Shown in pieces: positions 1 through 11,847 of a stretch of 64,000 nucleotides of DNA. The translations under genes were made by a program, and so were the position numbers. Numbering within the stretch: the stretch's first letter is position 1; every line of letters starts with the position of its first letter. The notes under the pieces were generated by a model. That model did no database searches, was not told the DNA's origin, and saw only the letters and a list, made by a program, of their open reading frames with translations. This DNA is from Acephala macrosclerotiorum. Its lineage: Eukaryota > Ascomycota > Leotiomycetes > Helotiales > Mollisiaceae. The stretch is taken from contig MU119306.1 of assembly GCA_014904845.1 (NCBI GenBank), positions 110,787-174,786 of the forward strand. Reading direction: 5' to 3'.

Positions 1-3000
1 TTGCAAGGTCGCCTCTTGCAACAATTCCATATAGCGCGCTCCCAGCATCAAAGTCTAGTGAAGAATCGAAACCTATTAGTAGTGTGAGAAGATCATGATC
101 GACAATTTCGGTTCGAGTGGCCTTCAACAAGGCGGCACTGACAAGGTCTCGCGTGATGCCGGATTTTAACAAGGTTTGATAAATTTGCTTCCTCCGGTTG
201 ACGTCGAGCACAGAATCAGTGGCACTTTGGAAGCCTCTATCACAAGAATCCTGACTTGGACTTCTGCTAAGAAAGAGGTTGAGCAGTTCCAGCGACCCTG
301 CCGAAGCAACAACCCTCATTGCGAAGCCATTTTCAGCTTCAACCGACGCGCCATGATCTAAGAGCAGGGAGGAGGTCTTGATATCACGCGCATCTCGTAA
401 GACGGTCTCGATCAATGTCGCACTGACCTCACTTTCGTTTGAGTAGTCTGCAAGAAGAGCCTCGAAAATGTCGTACCGTTCTTCCTTAGTACATTCTGCC
501 TTTCTAGCCAGTGTGAATGCATTGGCAAGAGTCTTCTTATTGAGCTTAGTGGTCATGAATCGTTTCAAGAGTGGCAGATTCGTAGTTTTAATTGACTCAA
601 GAACCGCTGCACCTCCGTCGAAGTTCGGAGAGGCGTGATGGCCAAGTAGGAGTTCGACGTGGGTAAGGTCGTGCTGGATAGCTTCTCGAGATGCTTGAAT
701 AAGCGCTTGATCCTGCCCAACATTCAATCCTCCGGCTTTTACGAGCGCCTTCATCAAATTGTACCTTCTTGACCTGTCCAGAATTCCACGGGTCGCCGGG
801 AAAGCAAGGACAATGTTGGCATGTTTGACACCTGCTTCAAGGAGAAGGTTACAGACCTCTACGTTCCCTGCGGCAACAGCATATTGCAGAGCTTGGGAAT
901 GTTGAAAGTCGGCACTTGCACCAAAATCCAAAAGAAGGCGTATGACCTCTATGCGGCCGCCTTTATTTTCAACCTCATTGAGAAGTGGTTGGTCGAGAAG
1001 TCCCTTGTAGCCATAATCCTTCAAGCTTGAGGTTCGAACAAGTAGCGTTGCCTTATCCAGGCTAAACCCCTGTGGTTTCAGCACATTTTGAAGCTGTGCT
1101 GTGAATGTTTCTCTTTCAATCTTACAGTCTTTGCAGATCAATCTTAATGCGGAAATCCTCGGCAGACGGAGTGCTTCTTCAACGGCTTTGCCATGCTGAT
1201 GGTTGGCATTGGCCCCATGACGAATCAGAGCAGTCAGAGCTTTTTCGCGATGGTCATCTCGTACAGCCTTGATGAGCATCTCGGCGACTGGAGTTCCTCG
1301 GGCTCCCTTCTCCAAGAGCGTGGTCATCATGCCGACCTGTCGCTCGTATGCACCAGCCTCAGCGGTTGCAAACGACACGGGCAAGAAGCGAATGGCTTCT
1401 GAAACTGTATCCGGACCTGGAGTTTCTTGACAAAGCAAGTCTAGCGCTCTCTCATCTTGTTGTGCAGCTGCAGTACAGACACAATTGCCATTCTTGTCAA
1501 GAAAGTCAATGGAAGCGTGGTATCGCATCAATGTCTCGATCAGGCTGTAGTCTGTTGGGTCTTTTGCATTCGCAACGATAGTTTGTAGGGCAACGTGGAG
1601 TTGTTTACCCGAGACTCCCCTGCTGAGAAGCCTATTCATAATATCAAGTCTTTCGGATGGGGCCTGGATTTTCATCGCGTCAGGAAGGACCTCACAAAGA
1701 ACGGAGGGTTGACAGGATCCTTTCAGAAGTTTTCCAAATAAGTCGAAGTCGTTGCGCCTCAATGCCACTCGAACGACTCGTCCATTGTTGTAGTCGAGAA
1801 TAGCGCCTTTCTCAATCAGCATAGGCACCAATGACGTGCATCCTTTGTCCACTGCATCGGAGAGGCATTTGGTGAGTGAAGCTTGGGAAACACCCTTTTC
1901 AACGAGAATTTTGACAATTGCTTCGAAAGTATTGACATCTTCTAGTACATTGGCTTCGTAAAGGGCCCGTGATGTGCTTGGCTCAGGAATTTGGCCTCGG
2001 AGAAGGACTTCGACGAGATCTATTTGGCCTGAGATGACGGCCAATCTTAAACCTTCAGCGCCATTGCGGTCAGTAGATATACCATGGCGAGTCAAAAGCT
2101 CGACCAAAGAATTCTGATTGCTCTGGACTGCTTTCAATAGTTCGTCGTGTAATATTGATGTGTCCGCATTTGCTCCGCCACACAACAGCATGTCGAGAAA
2201 CCGAACTTTGGTGTTCTCCTCCATGATAGCACACGCCGTGCTCGTAGCTGCGTCTAAAGCAGTTGCTGGTGGGTCTTCATCTGCAGTCAGTATCATAGCC
2301 GTCTGCTCCAGACTTCCGATACTGATTGCAGCACACAAAGCTTGGCCGTCATTGAGCATGCCATCTGCACCATGTGCAATTAACAACGCCACCAAATCAG
2401 AGTCCTGGCCGATGGCAGCGAGCAAGGCTTGGTTGACGTAGAATGGATTGAGAGGGGTAGTTGCTGTCAAGAACATGGTGTACAGGTTTTGGTTCTCCTC
2501 GCTGATTGCAGTCAGGAAATGATCAGCATTTCCAGTCGCGTTCGGATCTGCGTTGTTTCGAAAGAGCTCTTGTGCAGTTTCCATTGCCTTGCGATCCAGT
2601 GCAATGCTCAGAGCCCTATCTCGAGAGACTTGGCTCGCTCCAAAATTGGTGAGCAGTCTAACGTATGCAACATCGTTGCGGCCGTTGCGGCCCGCGACGA
2701 GCTCCAGCCATCCGTTCGACTTTCCCGTGCAAACAGCATCGCCATTTTTGTCCGCAATATAGCCAACGTTCACATCCAAAGGGTCTCTCAAGTCGAAGGA
2801 AAGCACAGCTTGAGCCAATCCAGGCGGGCCACCTTGACGGATCTGCTGGTTGAGCACAGCATACCTCTCGGCCTTGGTGTATATCCAATTGTCCGGGTTC
2901 AGAAGGGCAGCTTTCTCCTTTTTGGACCTCAGGAGATTCCTTTTCTGCTTGGTTGGGTCCGTGTAATAGACACTAGATTTCCGCTGCACCTTCAAACTTT

Positions 3001-3133
3001 CTTTGGCGTCGGCCCGGTCAACTGGGGATGTAGCAATAGAGTCGCGGCGGAACGGCTCGACCGTGGGCAGCGGCTCCCTGGTGTATGCTCCCGCTGCTCT
3101 TGCGAGAGCTGATAGTCGATCCGGATCGTGCAT
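1..3133 (-). CDS. Giant ankyrin-repeat protein, partial (C-terminus off left edge)
   Basis: The complementary strand is open without a stop from an ATG at 3133 to base 1, giving 1044 codons of an incomplete protein. The first 130 or so residues are basic and polar, with a KQKRNLLRSKKEK stretch. The rest is a long array of degenerate units of about 31-33 residues of the ankyrin type, for example LLDHGASVEAENGFAMRVV, LIRHGANANHQHGKAVEEAL and LLDFGASADFQHSQALQYAV. Such arrays form protein-binding solenoids; no enzymatic domain is visible. No intron is needed. Very long fungal ankyrin proteins are often linked to STAND-type signalling, and a NACHT protein lies 5 kb away on the same strand, but the two are separate genes and a joint role is only inference. 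The ankyrin character is fairly sure; the partner and function are unknown. Confidence 0.85.
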   Translation of the reverse strand, partial: MHDPDRLSALARAAGAYTREPLPTVEPFRRDSIATSPVDRADAKESLKVQRKSSVYYTDPTKQKRNLLRSKKEKAALLNPDNWIYTKAERYAVLNQQIRQGGPPGLAQAVLSFDLRDPLDVNVGYIADKNGDAVCTGKSNGWLELVAGRNGRNDVAYVRLLTNFGASQVSRDRALSIALDRKAMETAQELFRNNADPNATGNADHFLTAISEENQNLYTMFLTATTPLNPFYVNQALLAAIGQDSDLVALLIAHGADGMLNDGQALCAAISIGSLEQTAMILTADEDPPATALDAATSTACAIMEENTKVRFLDMLLCGGANADTSILHDELLKAVQSNQNSLVELLTRHGISTDRNGAEGLRLAVISGQIDLVEVLLRGQIPEPSTSRALYEANVLEDVNTFEAIVKILVEKGVSQASLTKCLSDAVDKGCTSLVPMLIEKGAILDYNNGRVVRVALRRNDFDLFGKLLKGSCQPSVLCEVLPDAMKIQAPSERLDIMNRLLSRGVSGKQLHVALQTIVANAKDPTDYSLIETLMRYHASIDFLDKNGNCVCTAAAQQDERALDLLCQETPGPDTVSEAIRFLPVSFATAEAGAYERQVGMMTTLLEKGARGTPVAEMLIKAVRDDHREKALTALIRHGANANHQHGKAVEEALRLPRISALRLICKDCKIERETFTAQLQNVLKPQGFSLDKATLLVRTSSLKDYGYKGLLDQPLLNEVENKGGRIEVIRLLLDFGASADFQHSQALQYAVAAGNVEVCNLLLEAGVKHANIVLAFPATRGILDRSRRYNLMKALVKAGGLNVGQDQALIQASREAIQHDLTHVELLLGHHASPNFDGGAAVLESIKTTNLPLLKRFMTTKLNKKTLANAFTLARKAECTKEERYDIFEALLADYSNESEVSATLIETVLRDARDIKTSSLLLDHGASVEAENGFAMRVVASAGSLELLNLFLSRSPSQDSCDRGFQSATDSVLDVNRRKQIYQTLLKSGITRDLVSAALLKATRTEIVDHDLLTLLIGFDSSLDFDAGSALYGIVARGDLA

Positions 3134-3988
3134 AGTTTGACATTTGAAGACAAATGATGCTAGAACGAATTCGTGTGTTCGATTTTGCGACTCAATCGAG
3201 GTCGTCGTTCGAAACAAAAATTGGCATTAGTATGCAGGCTGCAAGCCACATTTTGCTCACTGCCACCATGAGATTGCATTCATATGGCAGCCTCGAGCCT
3301 CACAGGAGCAGAACACCCGCGAGGCTCAATATGTCACATCGAGGGAAAGGCCCTGGTCGTCGACGGGTTGAGCACATGGGAGCACATGCAAGAGGTTCCA
3401 ATTCGAGAGCCCAAAGATAGCATCCGTCCGCCCTGGTGGCGTGTGAAGCTTGTATGATTTGTGGATAAGCATGAGGGAGGTTGGGGCCCGTTTGTTGAGA
3501 CTGGGGCTGGGGTGTCTCGATTGAAATAGGTGTGGTGAGCATCAGGGTGTTCCTTTTTCCTTCCCCAGGATCAAGCATCCCAACCCGTCATCCTACAGGT
3601 GCATTGTGACTTCTTTTGCAGCTCTCACAGCCAGTAATATCAACTGCACAATCAAAGGCTTCGACGAGATCTGGTAATTGGTTCCAGAAGAGCCTCACGG
3701 GAGGCAGCCGTCGTTGAGCGGTACAAGCGGTCTCGTGAAGCTGTGAGGCCTTGGGCGAAGTGAACCTTAATGGGTGGTCCATTCTTTCATCAAAGGAGCT
3801 GTCGCCCAAATAGAGACGAACAAGTCATTACAAGTGGATGAGAGTGATGCGAAACCAAGATCTTCGCGATTGAGAGAATCTAAATTGATGAAGTCGTATA
3901 TGTAAGAGTAAACGAAGTTAGAGCAATTGAAGAAGTCTCGAGTGGTGCGACGACTTAGCGTGAAATTCTTAACCTTAGGCACCAAGCT
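3134..3988. other. Upstream region of the ankyrin gene, no gene seen
   Basis: Only short frames without family resemblance occur on either strand. The stretch presumably holds the promoter and leader of the minus-strand ankyrin gene; I see no clear motif. Confidence 0.5.
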
Positions 3989-4690
3989 TCAGTGCCTCTC
4001 TGGTGCCTCACTGTCGGCCAGCGAATCATACACCGAAAGTACAAGGCCCCGATGTCCACTCAGCAAATCTCTCCCTACCATTATAGGGTATTCCAGCGCC
4101 CAGCCTCCTCTAATCCCAGGCATTCCCTCAAACACCGCATCCTTCGCCGGCGGCCACATTTGCCATCCTTCAAGACAAAATATGCTCCTATCATCATTGG
4201 TGAAGAATGGTGCATGAAAGCTCCAGTCTCCCCTGAAAGAATCTTTCGAGTCGGTGTACGCAGTGTACATGATCTCTGCGAACCCTCCTTTTTGCGGGCA
4301 GCTTCGTCCAGGATTTTCTCCTCTGAGCATCTACCAAGTATCGAGATGATAAGTATCGCATAATCCAAATGACTACTTAATGCTGGCGTGGTCATTGACC
4401 AGCATGGTCCAGTTTATATATGCGCCCGGTGCGATGTCTTCATGGAAGGCCCCATGAATCAAGAGAACCGTGAACATACCACTAGACGACAATTAGATGG
4501 ACTTCATATTAACTTAGTATAGGTGGGAAATCATACGCGATAGGTGAGGGGGGTCTGGAATGAATCGCACACAGTTGATCGAAAAGAGATCCATGTTTGG
4601 ATCTGACCACAGACGAGCGTTGTTAAGTCCGGGGAGCATCGCGGCATCGTTTTTGTCGTAGAGAGTGCTCTGCTGAAGAAAACTGACTCT
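3989..4690 (-). pseudogene. Possible small gene or gene remnant, unknown family
   Basis: On the minus strand a stretch of protein-like sequence appears in at least three blocks: one around 4690-4545 (contains LWSDPNMDLFSINCVRFIPD), one around 4480-4380 (MFTVLLIHGAFHEDIAPG) and one from 4330 to the stop at 3989 (FTNDDRSIFCLEGWQMWPP). An intron of GT-AG form joins the last two in frame. The junction between the first two does not keep frame with the available splice sites, and no convincing start codon or signal peptide was found upstream. Residue composition and spacing look coding, so this is either a gene with an unresolved exon or a broken copy. I do not recognise the family. Confidence 0.3.
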
Positions 4691-4699
4691 CCCCTACTC

Positions 4700-6594
4700 A
4701 AATGTTGATTCTATCCATGCTCTCTGATTGAGACTCCTGCGATTAGAACCGCTCCTCTACCCATCGAGAACCAAATCTCCCCTGCAGTCGCTACTTGAGG
4801 CTACGAAGTTTTCATCAACATGTTCTTTCTCCCCATCCTCTGCTATTTACTCAAAGCGGTGCTAGGCTCGCATCATGTCTAGTACTGGAAATTTCTCATT
4901 TCAATTGTTGTTTTGCAAAGCCGAAGCAAAAGTGCGGTTCCTGTCTTGTTTGGATAGCAGCCTAGTAGGCTACAGTCATCTGCAGTTGGCTCAGATGCAT
5001 GGCGACGCATTGGGTCTCTGGTGTTCATTTTCAATTATGTCCGCGTTGCAGTTATGAAGAAGGATTTTAATGTAAGCGCAAGGAGGTCATGTTATAATAC
5101 ATGATCAATTTATGACTGGATGGCTTCTCTCACAATCCAACAGCTTTTCTCTTCTGATTCGATACAAGCGTGGAGAGGCGAAGTAAGGACGGCCCGTCAG
5201 ATCGTCAGCGGCATGTTCACCCCTTGCCGTTGCGCCTAGGCTCATAGATATCAACGGGGCTTTCCTATCGGTTAACATCTGTAGTTTCCCAGCGCGATTC
5301 ATACGCATGAAATTTTTGTTCTGTACCAGTTAAGTTTAATTCGACTTCGTGCGATCGCCGGTCAACATAAAAAGCATCCAAAGACTATACAAAACGCTCC
5401 TCCACTATATTCAAAATCTCGACATGGGTTGATATAGATATTTGGTCTAAAAGACAAGCAAATGGTTGATTTCGGCTTTAGAATCTCTCTTCTTCTATCT
5501 ATGTTTCTCACCGTCACGCGGGGAAGGCGTTGCGCGAGAAGCTAACGAGACCCACGAGGCGCTCAGAGACAGCATTCACTAACTTCATGTGCCGGATCCT
5601 GCATGAACAACCCCCTCTTCTTAGCGCTACATGTGAAAGCTATTGATTTTAAAGCTACCACGAAGATTTGAAGTGTTCAATCCCAGGTATTCAGGTCGGC
5701 CCAGCCTCCCAACTCCTTTTGTTCGATCGTTATAGTAGCTGAGTGTCAAACGGAGGTGCCTGTGAGTGATTGATTGGATTCCTTAAAGCATTATTTTACA
5801 GTGTAAAGGCCCTCTTTTATCATGTCCTGCCGATTATTATTTAAAGAGTAGGGCATCGACCCCTGACTTTCAATACGGAGTGTGTCGTTAAACCTTGGAA
5901 GTTTCCACGTATGTTCAACGTCCATGTCTCAGTATACTTAAAACATGGCCTGTGGTAAGCTAATTGAGGCCATCGCCTGAATCATGTGGACTTCGAACCC
6001 TTTTCCACGTCAATGGTAAGACTTGGTCAATATCATGGCTGTAGAATCCTTGCGACGCAGGTGAACCGTTGCGAGAGTCCCCACGGGCTGGAGCAAGCAA
6101 GCGCAAGATATTGATCGCCTATTTGGTAAAGCTTCATTCCCGCAAACTGGGAAGCGGTTTTGGTGGAGGTTGAATTTCTTGGTTACGATAAGTGATTGGG
6201 CTAATAGTTTTCTTCATATGTCAAGTTTTTGAAAACCCGCTAAGTCTAGAACGAAGGCATATTTATATTTCTCGTGGCTGCTTGACCAATATCCTATCAT
6301 GGCCCAAGTGAGGCCTTGAACAACAGTCGCAACGGCCAACGGAATTTCGATACACCTGTAGTGGATAATGCGGGAAGGAAATGTACAGGGCAATTCAAGC
6401 ATTCTTCTCCATCACTTCCTCCAAAGCTCACCTGAGTATTTCCTATTCTTACCTTACATGCACCACTCATAGTTCAGGACAGTTCACAGACTTCCATGAT
6501 AGGTTGTTATCACTACACTAGTTCCTTTACAAACAATCTGGTCACGTTATCTTAGTCCTCTATGAGCACCTGATCTTTGACCGCTGGGTTCCAT
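4700..6594. other. Gene-poor interval, nothing identified
   Basis: Only frames below about 70 codons are present and none resembles a known family. There are no obvious repeats, tRNA-like boxes or inverted repeats. The left part may hold the promoter of the doubtful gene at 3989-4690; the right end is the 3' flank of the NmrA-like gene. Confidence 0.45.
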
Positions 6595-7779
6595 CTACTT
6601 CCCAGAAACTGGCCTGTTGATTAACTCAGCCCAATCCTCACCCTTAATATAATCCTCAATCCTCGTGGGCTTCACATCCAACTACCACAGGTCAGCATCA
6701 CCCCTCACCAGTCACATCAAATTAGGATGACTCACATCCTTCGAGAAAATCACACTCTGATCATCCTTACCCCAATACCCAAACTCCTGCATATACGCAT
6801 ACATCTCTCCAATCTCCAGTCCATAACCACCTGGAGCTAGTTTATCATGATCTTCCACAGTCGCTTGCTCAAACGCAGCTGGAAATCCAGTGACTCTGGT
6901 CCACAGTGCGACCAAGTCTTTCCACGGCATCAGATCACCGTAGGCGATGATGTTCTTTCCTGGCGGGAGTTTAGAGAGAGCTTTGACGAAGAGACCAGCG
7001 TCTGAGGGGACGATGAATGGGACAGGCATGTTGCCGTTTCCAGGGACGCGGAGAAGGAGCGATCCATCAGGACGCTGAGTTTGTTAGCATTGATTTTGTC
7101 CAGTGCTTGGGAGAAACCGGAGGTAACTCTACCTTTTCCCATGGTACGGCACCTTGCCCCCATTTCCAATTGTTGATGAACAGTCCCATCTGCAACTGCG
7201 ACGTCTTCTTTGCAAGCTCAGGGTATTTCTCATGAGCATAATCCAGAACAGTAGCCTTAGAGTCAAAATGGTAGACATTTGTATACTTCCCCTTTGACCA
7301 CTTCTTGGCGTGGGAAAGTCCGGACCACACGAACAACTCCAGGCTATCGCCAACAGTGGCCGCTGCATCAACGATGTTCTTCCCTTGCTGCACCTCGAGT
7401 TCAAAAGCGTATTCGTTAAGTGTCTGGTTTGGTCTGAGCTTCTCACGATCAGCAGCCGTAGGAAAGATGAGAACACCAATGTTGAATGCTGTGTTGCCGA
7501 AGATCATGTTGGCGCCTTTGAAAGCCTTTTTGAGGGATTCGGCATCGTCGACATCTCCAAGGACGATCTCGATGCCTTTGGCTGCAAGCGCCAGACTTTC
7601 TGGCTTTTTTGGATCACGGCTCGTTCCGCGAATCTTCCATGTTGGGTCCTTGATAAAGGCTTCGGCGACAGAACTCCCCTATTGAAGGTCAATTATGGCG
7701 GTCACGAGGTCTTGACTGAGGATTGAAGTTGACGTACCTGGTTTCCAGTGATGCCTACAATGACAAGTAACTTTGACAT
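6595..7779 (-). CDS. NmrA-like family NAD(P)-binding protein
   Basis: Four exons on the minus strand (7779-7738, 7678-7133, 7074-6736, 6681-6595) join in frame to a 337-residue protein, the usual size for this family. The N-terminus MSKLLVIVGITGNQGSSVA carries the atypical-SDR dinucleotide motif GxTGxxG at residues 9-15, followed by a second strand with GTSRDP that would contact the cofactor phosphate. NmrA-like proteins bind NAD(P) and act as redox sensors or regulators rather than classical dehydrogenases; in Aspergillus and Neurospora NmrA controls a nitrogen GATA factor, but most fungal paralogues have no known target. No signal peptide, so cytosolic or nuclear. Introns are 54-59 bases with good sites. 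It stands alone, with long spacers on both sides. Family assignment is firm; the specific role is open. Confidence 0.88.
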
Positions 7780-8603
7780 GATGAATATTCCTGGGAACAA
7801 TCTTGCAAATTGGTGTTTCAGGCGTTCAAGCAACGAGTGAACAAGCTGATGGTGATGCACCAAGAAAAGGAACAATCCTCATCATATATACACAAAATTT
7901 CTGCTTGACGTTCTTGCCAATCCCAACATGAATTCGGGGATTGACTCCATGCTTATGAATTTCATGCCATTCAAATGTGTACTCTCTACAGGCCATAATA
8001 AATGTTAATAAGCACAGGCCAGTATTTAACTAGATATAGCAAAATACCGTGAATCGTGGAGAGATGATTGGTCTTACCACCCCTTGGCAACACGGCCACA
8101 ATCACCTCACGATTAACATTTAAAACAACCTGTAGGTAGTATGTCCGACAACATGGCAGCCTGAGATCACGTTCACTGATCGCGTTTACTGCAAAGGGGC
8201 GTAGTGTGACGATGCTGAATAATGCAACTTCTTTGCGAGGAACCGCCATGTCCGCGCAGCGAAACTTGATGCCCGCACCGTCAGAGCTGACGTAAATATG
8301 GCGCAATAAAGGTGCAGGTACGAAAGGAAAATACTCGGGTCTAACACCAGTGCAGAAGAGGCGTTGTCCTAGGTGGCATGTTGTGGTCAAATCCCGAAGG
8401 TTCCATCGGAGTTAATGACAAGCGAACAGTCAGCTTTCGCAGGGGTGTTGTTTCGGGTATGTTGGCTCGTTGGACAGAGGACACGACGCTCTATCAACTG
8501 CCCATGCACTTGAGATAATGCGAATGATCTTGGCTGAGGACTGGTTGTACATGCACTTTAAAGACCCTGAGCAAGTTTGTTGGCTCACACTAAAGGCCTA
8601 ATG
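7780..8603. other. Spacer between NmrA-like and NACHT genes
   Basis: Holds the promoter of the NmrA-like gene. A 134-codon open frame on the minus strand (8390-7986) lacks an ATG at its start and resembles nothing I know, so it is not called. No other feature seen. Confidence 0.4.
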
Positions 8604-11251
8604 CTACCCATCACTGTCATCGCTAATAAGGTAGTCATCCGGGTCACTCGACTCGGGTTCTGGACTTGGAGAATCATTTCTATCTGAAGGAACCAAGTGC
8701 TGCCATTTCAAACCGAGAGCAAGTATCTTCGAAGAAATTTCGCGATTGTCGAAGCCGTCAGGCACATGGTGCAAATCTCCGTCGAGTCCGCCTGGAGGCC
8801 TTGGTCCGGTCAGGTAGAGGACGAACGAGTAATCCCAGAAGAACTGAACTCGTAACAGAGAGTACGCCTTGAATGCAGCAAAGGTGCTTTTCGTCCCCTG
8901 AATGGCATGTTTCCAGGCTTTGAGTGCGTTGTCCAGTAACATTTGATAGCCCCCACGATAATTTATGAGCATTGCCATCTCGATCCACACCAAACAATCA
9001 TCGGATTTCATAAAGGAACTCATGATATCGCACAACCTTGTAACCTCATCCAAGTCGCGAGTGTCGAGAGTCTCTGGAAGTCTTTGAACGAAAAAAGCGT
9101 CCCAAAGGCCATACGCCATTTCAAAGTACTCCGAGTTGTAAGCAAATCGATGCATTGGCTCGCTGCCGATCAACTGTAAAAGCTCCCTCGATCGTGGGCT
9201 TTTGCTGAAGTACCATACACTTGTGGCGCCATGATAGAATTGGCTCAGCTTTTGCGGTCTTAGAATAGCCGATGATCCTTGCAACGACGCTTCGTGAATA
9301 TACTGCGCCGCTGTATGATGAATGAAGTCGAGACTGAGATCCCCTGCATCATCCTCACGAATGGTGACTAAGGGAGAACAGAGTTCACGAACAAGCTCAA
9401 AGGAGTTGAGTGCTTGCTCACCGTTGTTGGCGGCCTGGACCACAAGATCTAGCACAGTCTTTTCCAATTGACCTGCGCCAATGTTGACAAAGGTCGATAG
9501 ATCAACCCACAAAAATACTTGTTGGGCAATCTTCAGAGTATCATTATTGAGATGCTTCTCCATATTGACAAAGATCTGGTCGTAGACTTGGGACAGTCCT
9601 CGAGGAATATTCTGCAGCTGTCGTTCTATGGAAGCACGGCTAGGAAGTCGCTGGATCTCATCCATCATCAATCTTGCGTATAGCCACAGGCCATCGGCCG
9701 CAGCTGCAACTTCTTCGTGGACTTGAGATCCGAGCTCAGTTCCGGCAATATTCTTGCATCTTCCTACCCGATCCTTGACGTATTTCCATATGAGAGCACG
9801 GCTATCATTCGGAGATATCACGATGTCATCGACATCAATAACAGAGGATCGATGAAGAGTATCCAATAACTCGGGTTCATCACGGCAGACCAGTACCAGT
9901 TTGACGGATCCAATGCCAGACAGCTTTGTGAGATCTGTCAACGACTGCATCAACTCAACAGCGTCGTCACATTCGTCCAAAGCATCTACAACGATCCAGA
10001 TAGGGCCTGACAGCGTGCTGATTCCAGAGCATATTGATCGCTTTAGGTCAGCTAACGACTTCGCCTCCTTCTGACCACTTTGCTCGTGAAGCTTGGCGAA
10101 CAGCGGATATATCGAGTCATGGCAGGCTAAGAGCTGGGATGCCAAGGTCCTGAACACTTGGAATGGGTGCTTCTTGGTTTCATCGGTGCCTTTGCAAAAG
10201 AAGTAAAGAACGTCATTGACAGGAACCTCGAGCAGTCGATCAATGATAAAGGCGGCGAGAGTGGATTTGCCTGACCCAGGAGCGCCCCCAATTCTCATGA
10301 TGGATGACGACTGGGATGACAGGAAGTTCCTGGCGGCTGAAGTATTCACAGCCCATTCGCATGAGCCGTGCATGCAGTCAGCTTTGTGCCGGGACAAATC
10401 GTCCTGGACCGTGGATGGCGAAAGCCATTGTTGAATAACAATCCGATTCTGGGCTGCGAGTTGGTTAGTAATGAACCCTGAGACGAAGTCGAATTCAGAT
10501 AGATACCTGTCCTGGCGTTCTCTTCATCCTGCCTTGCTTTCTTGGCCTCTGCAATGTTTGCAGCATTGGCTGCCCAGTCGATCTGGGCGCTATGATGGGA
10601 TATGTTGTCAGCAACCAGCTTGAAGTCTTTCTCGAACGAGGTGAAAATAATTGCTGGATCAATGTTAGAACGCTAAAACATGGATTTGTAGGGTGACGTG
10701 CCAATCGTTCGACGTGAGTGAAATCTTACAACGCGTGTGCACAGATCTAGCAAGTCGCTGTAGAGCAGACCGACAGCGTTTTGAACATGCATGTGGTTGT
10801 GGAACAGACTCTCGTAGTTGCTATAGCGTTCGAGAGATGTGACAATCCGATGAAGGAGCTGTGCAAGCTTTTCGATAGTTTCGAGGTGGTCATAGGCCGC
10901 CATCAAGGCCAACTTGACTGGTCCCCATATCGGTGAACCCATGGCACCATTTGTCTGAATAATAACATCGATGACATTTTCAAATCTCTTGAGAGGTTGT
11001 ATAACAGGCCTGATAGCATCCAAGACCTTTGTGTAGCCACGGCGTCGTTGTGACTTGGTAAGAATGTCCAAGCAATCCTCTGCATTGGCGGGGGGTTTGA
11101 AAGTTGCTTGCTGAGATGGAGTCAGACTTGCCAGATGAGCCTGAACTGCCTGTTCCCAGACATCTGAGCGGTTGGTATCTAGTCTACGCCCAGTCAGTGA
11201 TAATGTTCAATTATTCAGACAGGGGAAGACTCACGGCGCCTGGGATGCCAT
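8604..11251 (-). CDS. NACHT-domain STAND protein with DUF7708-like N-terminus, no C-terminal repeats
   Basis: Four exons (11251-11235, 11183-10730, 10672-10507, 10453-8604) give 828 residues in frame. The first exon is only 17 bases (MASQAP), spliced by a 51-base intron to a helical N-terminal domain with SPIWGPVKLALMAAYDHLET, typical of the DUF7708-type region preceding many fungal NACHT modules. The NTPase follows: Walker A GGAPGSGKST, then a Walker B region reading IWIVVDALDEC. The remaining 450 or so residues are helical and end in an acidic tail (SPEPESSDPDDYLISDDSDG). STAND NTPases oligomerise on ligand binding and many fungal members trigger cell death in non-self recognition. Unlike most, this one has no ankyrin, WD40 or TPR array after the NTPase; the sensor region is unidentified. 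Domain call is firm, function inferred from family. Confidence 0.9.
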
Positions 11252-11847
11252 TTAGGCAGTGCAGCGGTCTCAAGCCAATTTCCACCTCGGGTTCAGTAGA
11301 CAATAAAAATACGTGATCGATCTATCTCACATGTCGCCGGAGATCAGCTTTGCAGCCCAGTCTGATAGGTGGTCTGCAGCGGCTGAGCGGACAGGCAGAC
11401 AAGCTGATGAGGATGGCCACTGGGCAATACACAGCGAATGATGAGATGATTATGTGATGCATGCAGAAGTCGAGGTGAATTGATACAAGGTTGGAATGTG
11501 ATTGATGCCTTAAAGAGCGAGTTGGCGCTGGGAGCCAATCAAGCTTGGCGTGAGCTGCGTTGTTCCTAAAACGAAAATAGCAAGAGCATCGCGAGATCTC
11601 GACGAAGCCTTCTCCTTTCCATATACCGACAATGGTACCTTCGACGACTGTCAAAAGAAGGAACTTGTACGTCTTTGAAAGTTGAGGAATGTTGCTGTTC
11701 ACAGCCCAAAGATGTGATGCCTATTTTTAGACACGGGCCGAGTCTCGTTCCGGTCTCTTCACTCCCACATCGAGTCCAGGGCAGATGGAGATGGATATTC
11801 TTCACCATCCACGTTGAAGGCTCTTCACCTGCCGGTGCGTGCCAACG
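11252..11847. other. Divergent promoter interval
   Basis: Lies between the start of the minus-strand NACHT gene and the start of the plus-strand membrane protein gene, so it must contain both promoters. No recognisable motif stands out. Confidence 0.45.

Noticed and set aside
2429..3112. 227-codon open frame on the plus strand
   Set aside because: It lies antisense to the ankyrin-repeat coding frame, has no ATG start and random composition; a shadow of the real gene.
4821..4883. Signal-peptide-like 20-codon frame MFFLPILCYLLKAVLGSHHV on the plus strand
   Set aside because: Stops immediately and has no splice donor leading to a downstream coding block.
7986..8390. 134-codon minus-strand frame between the NmrA-like and NACHT genes
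   Set aside because: Begins without ATG, has no domain resemblance and no splice partners.
11322..11702. 126-codon minus-strand frame
   Set aside because: Falls in the divergent promoter between two well-supported genes; composition is not protein-like.
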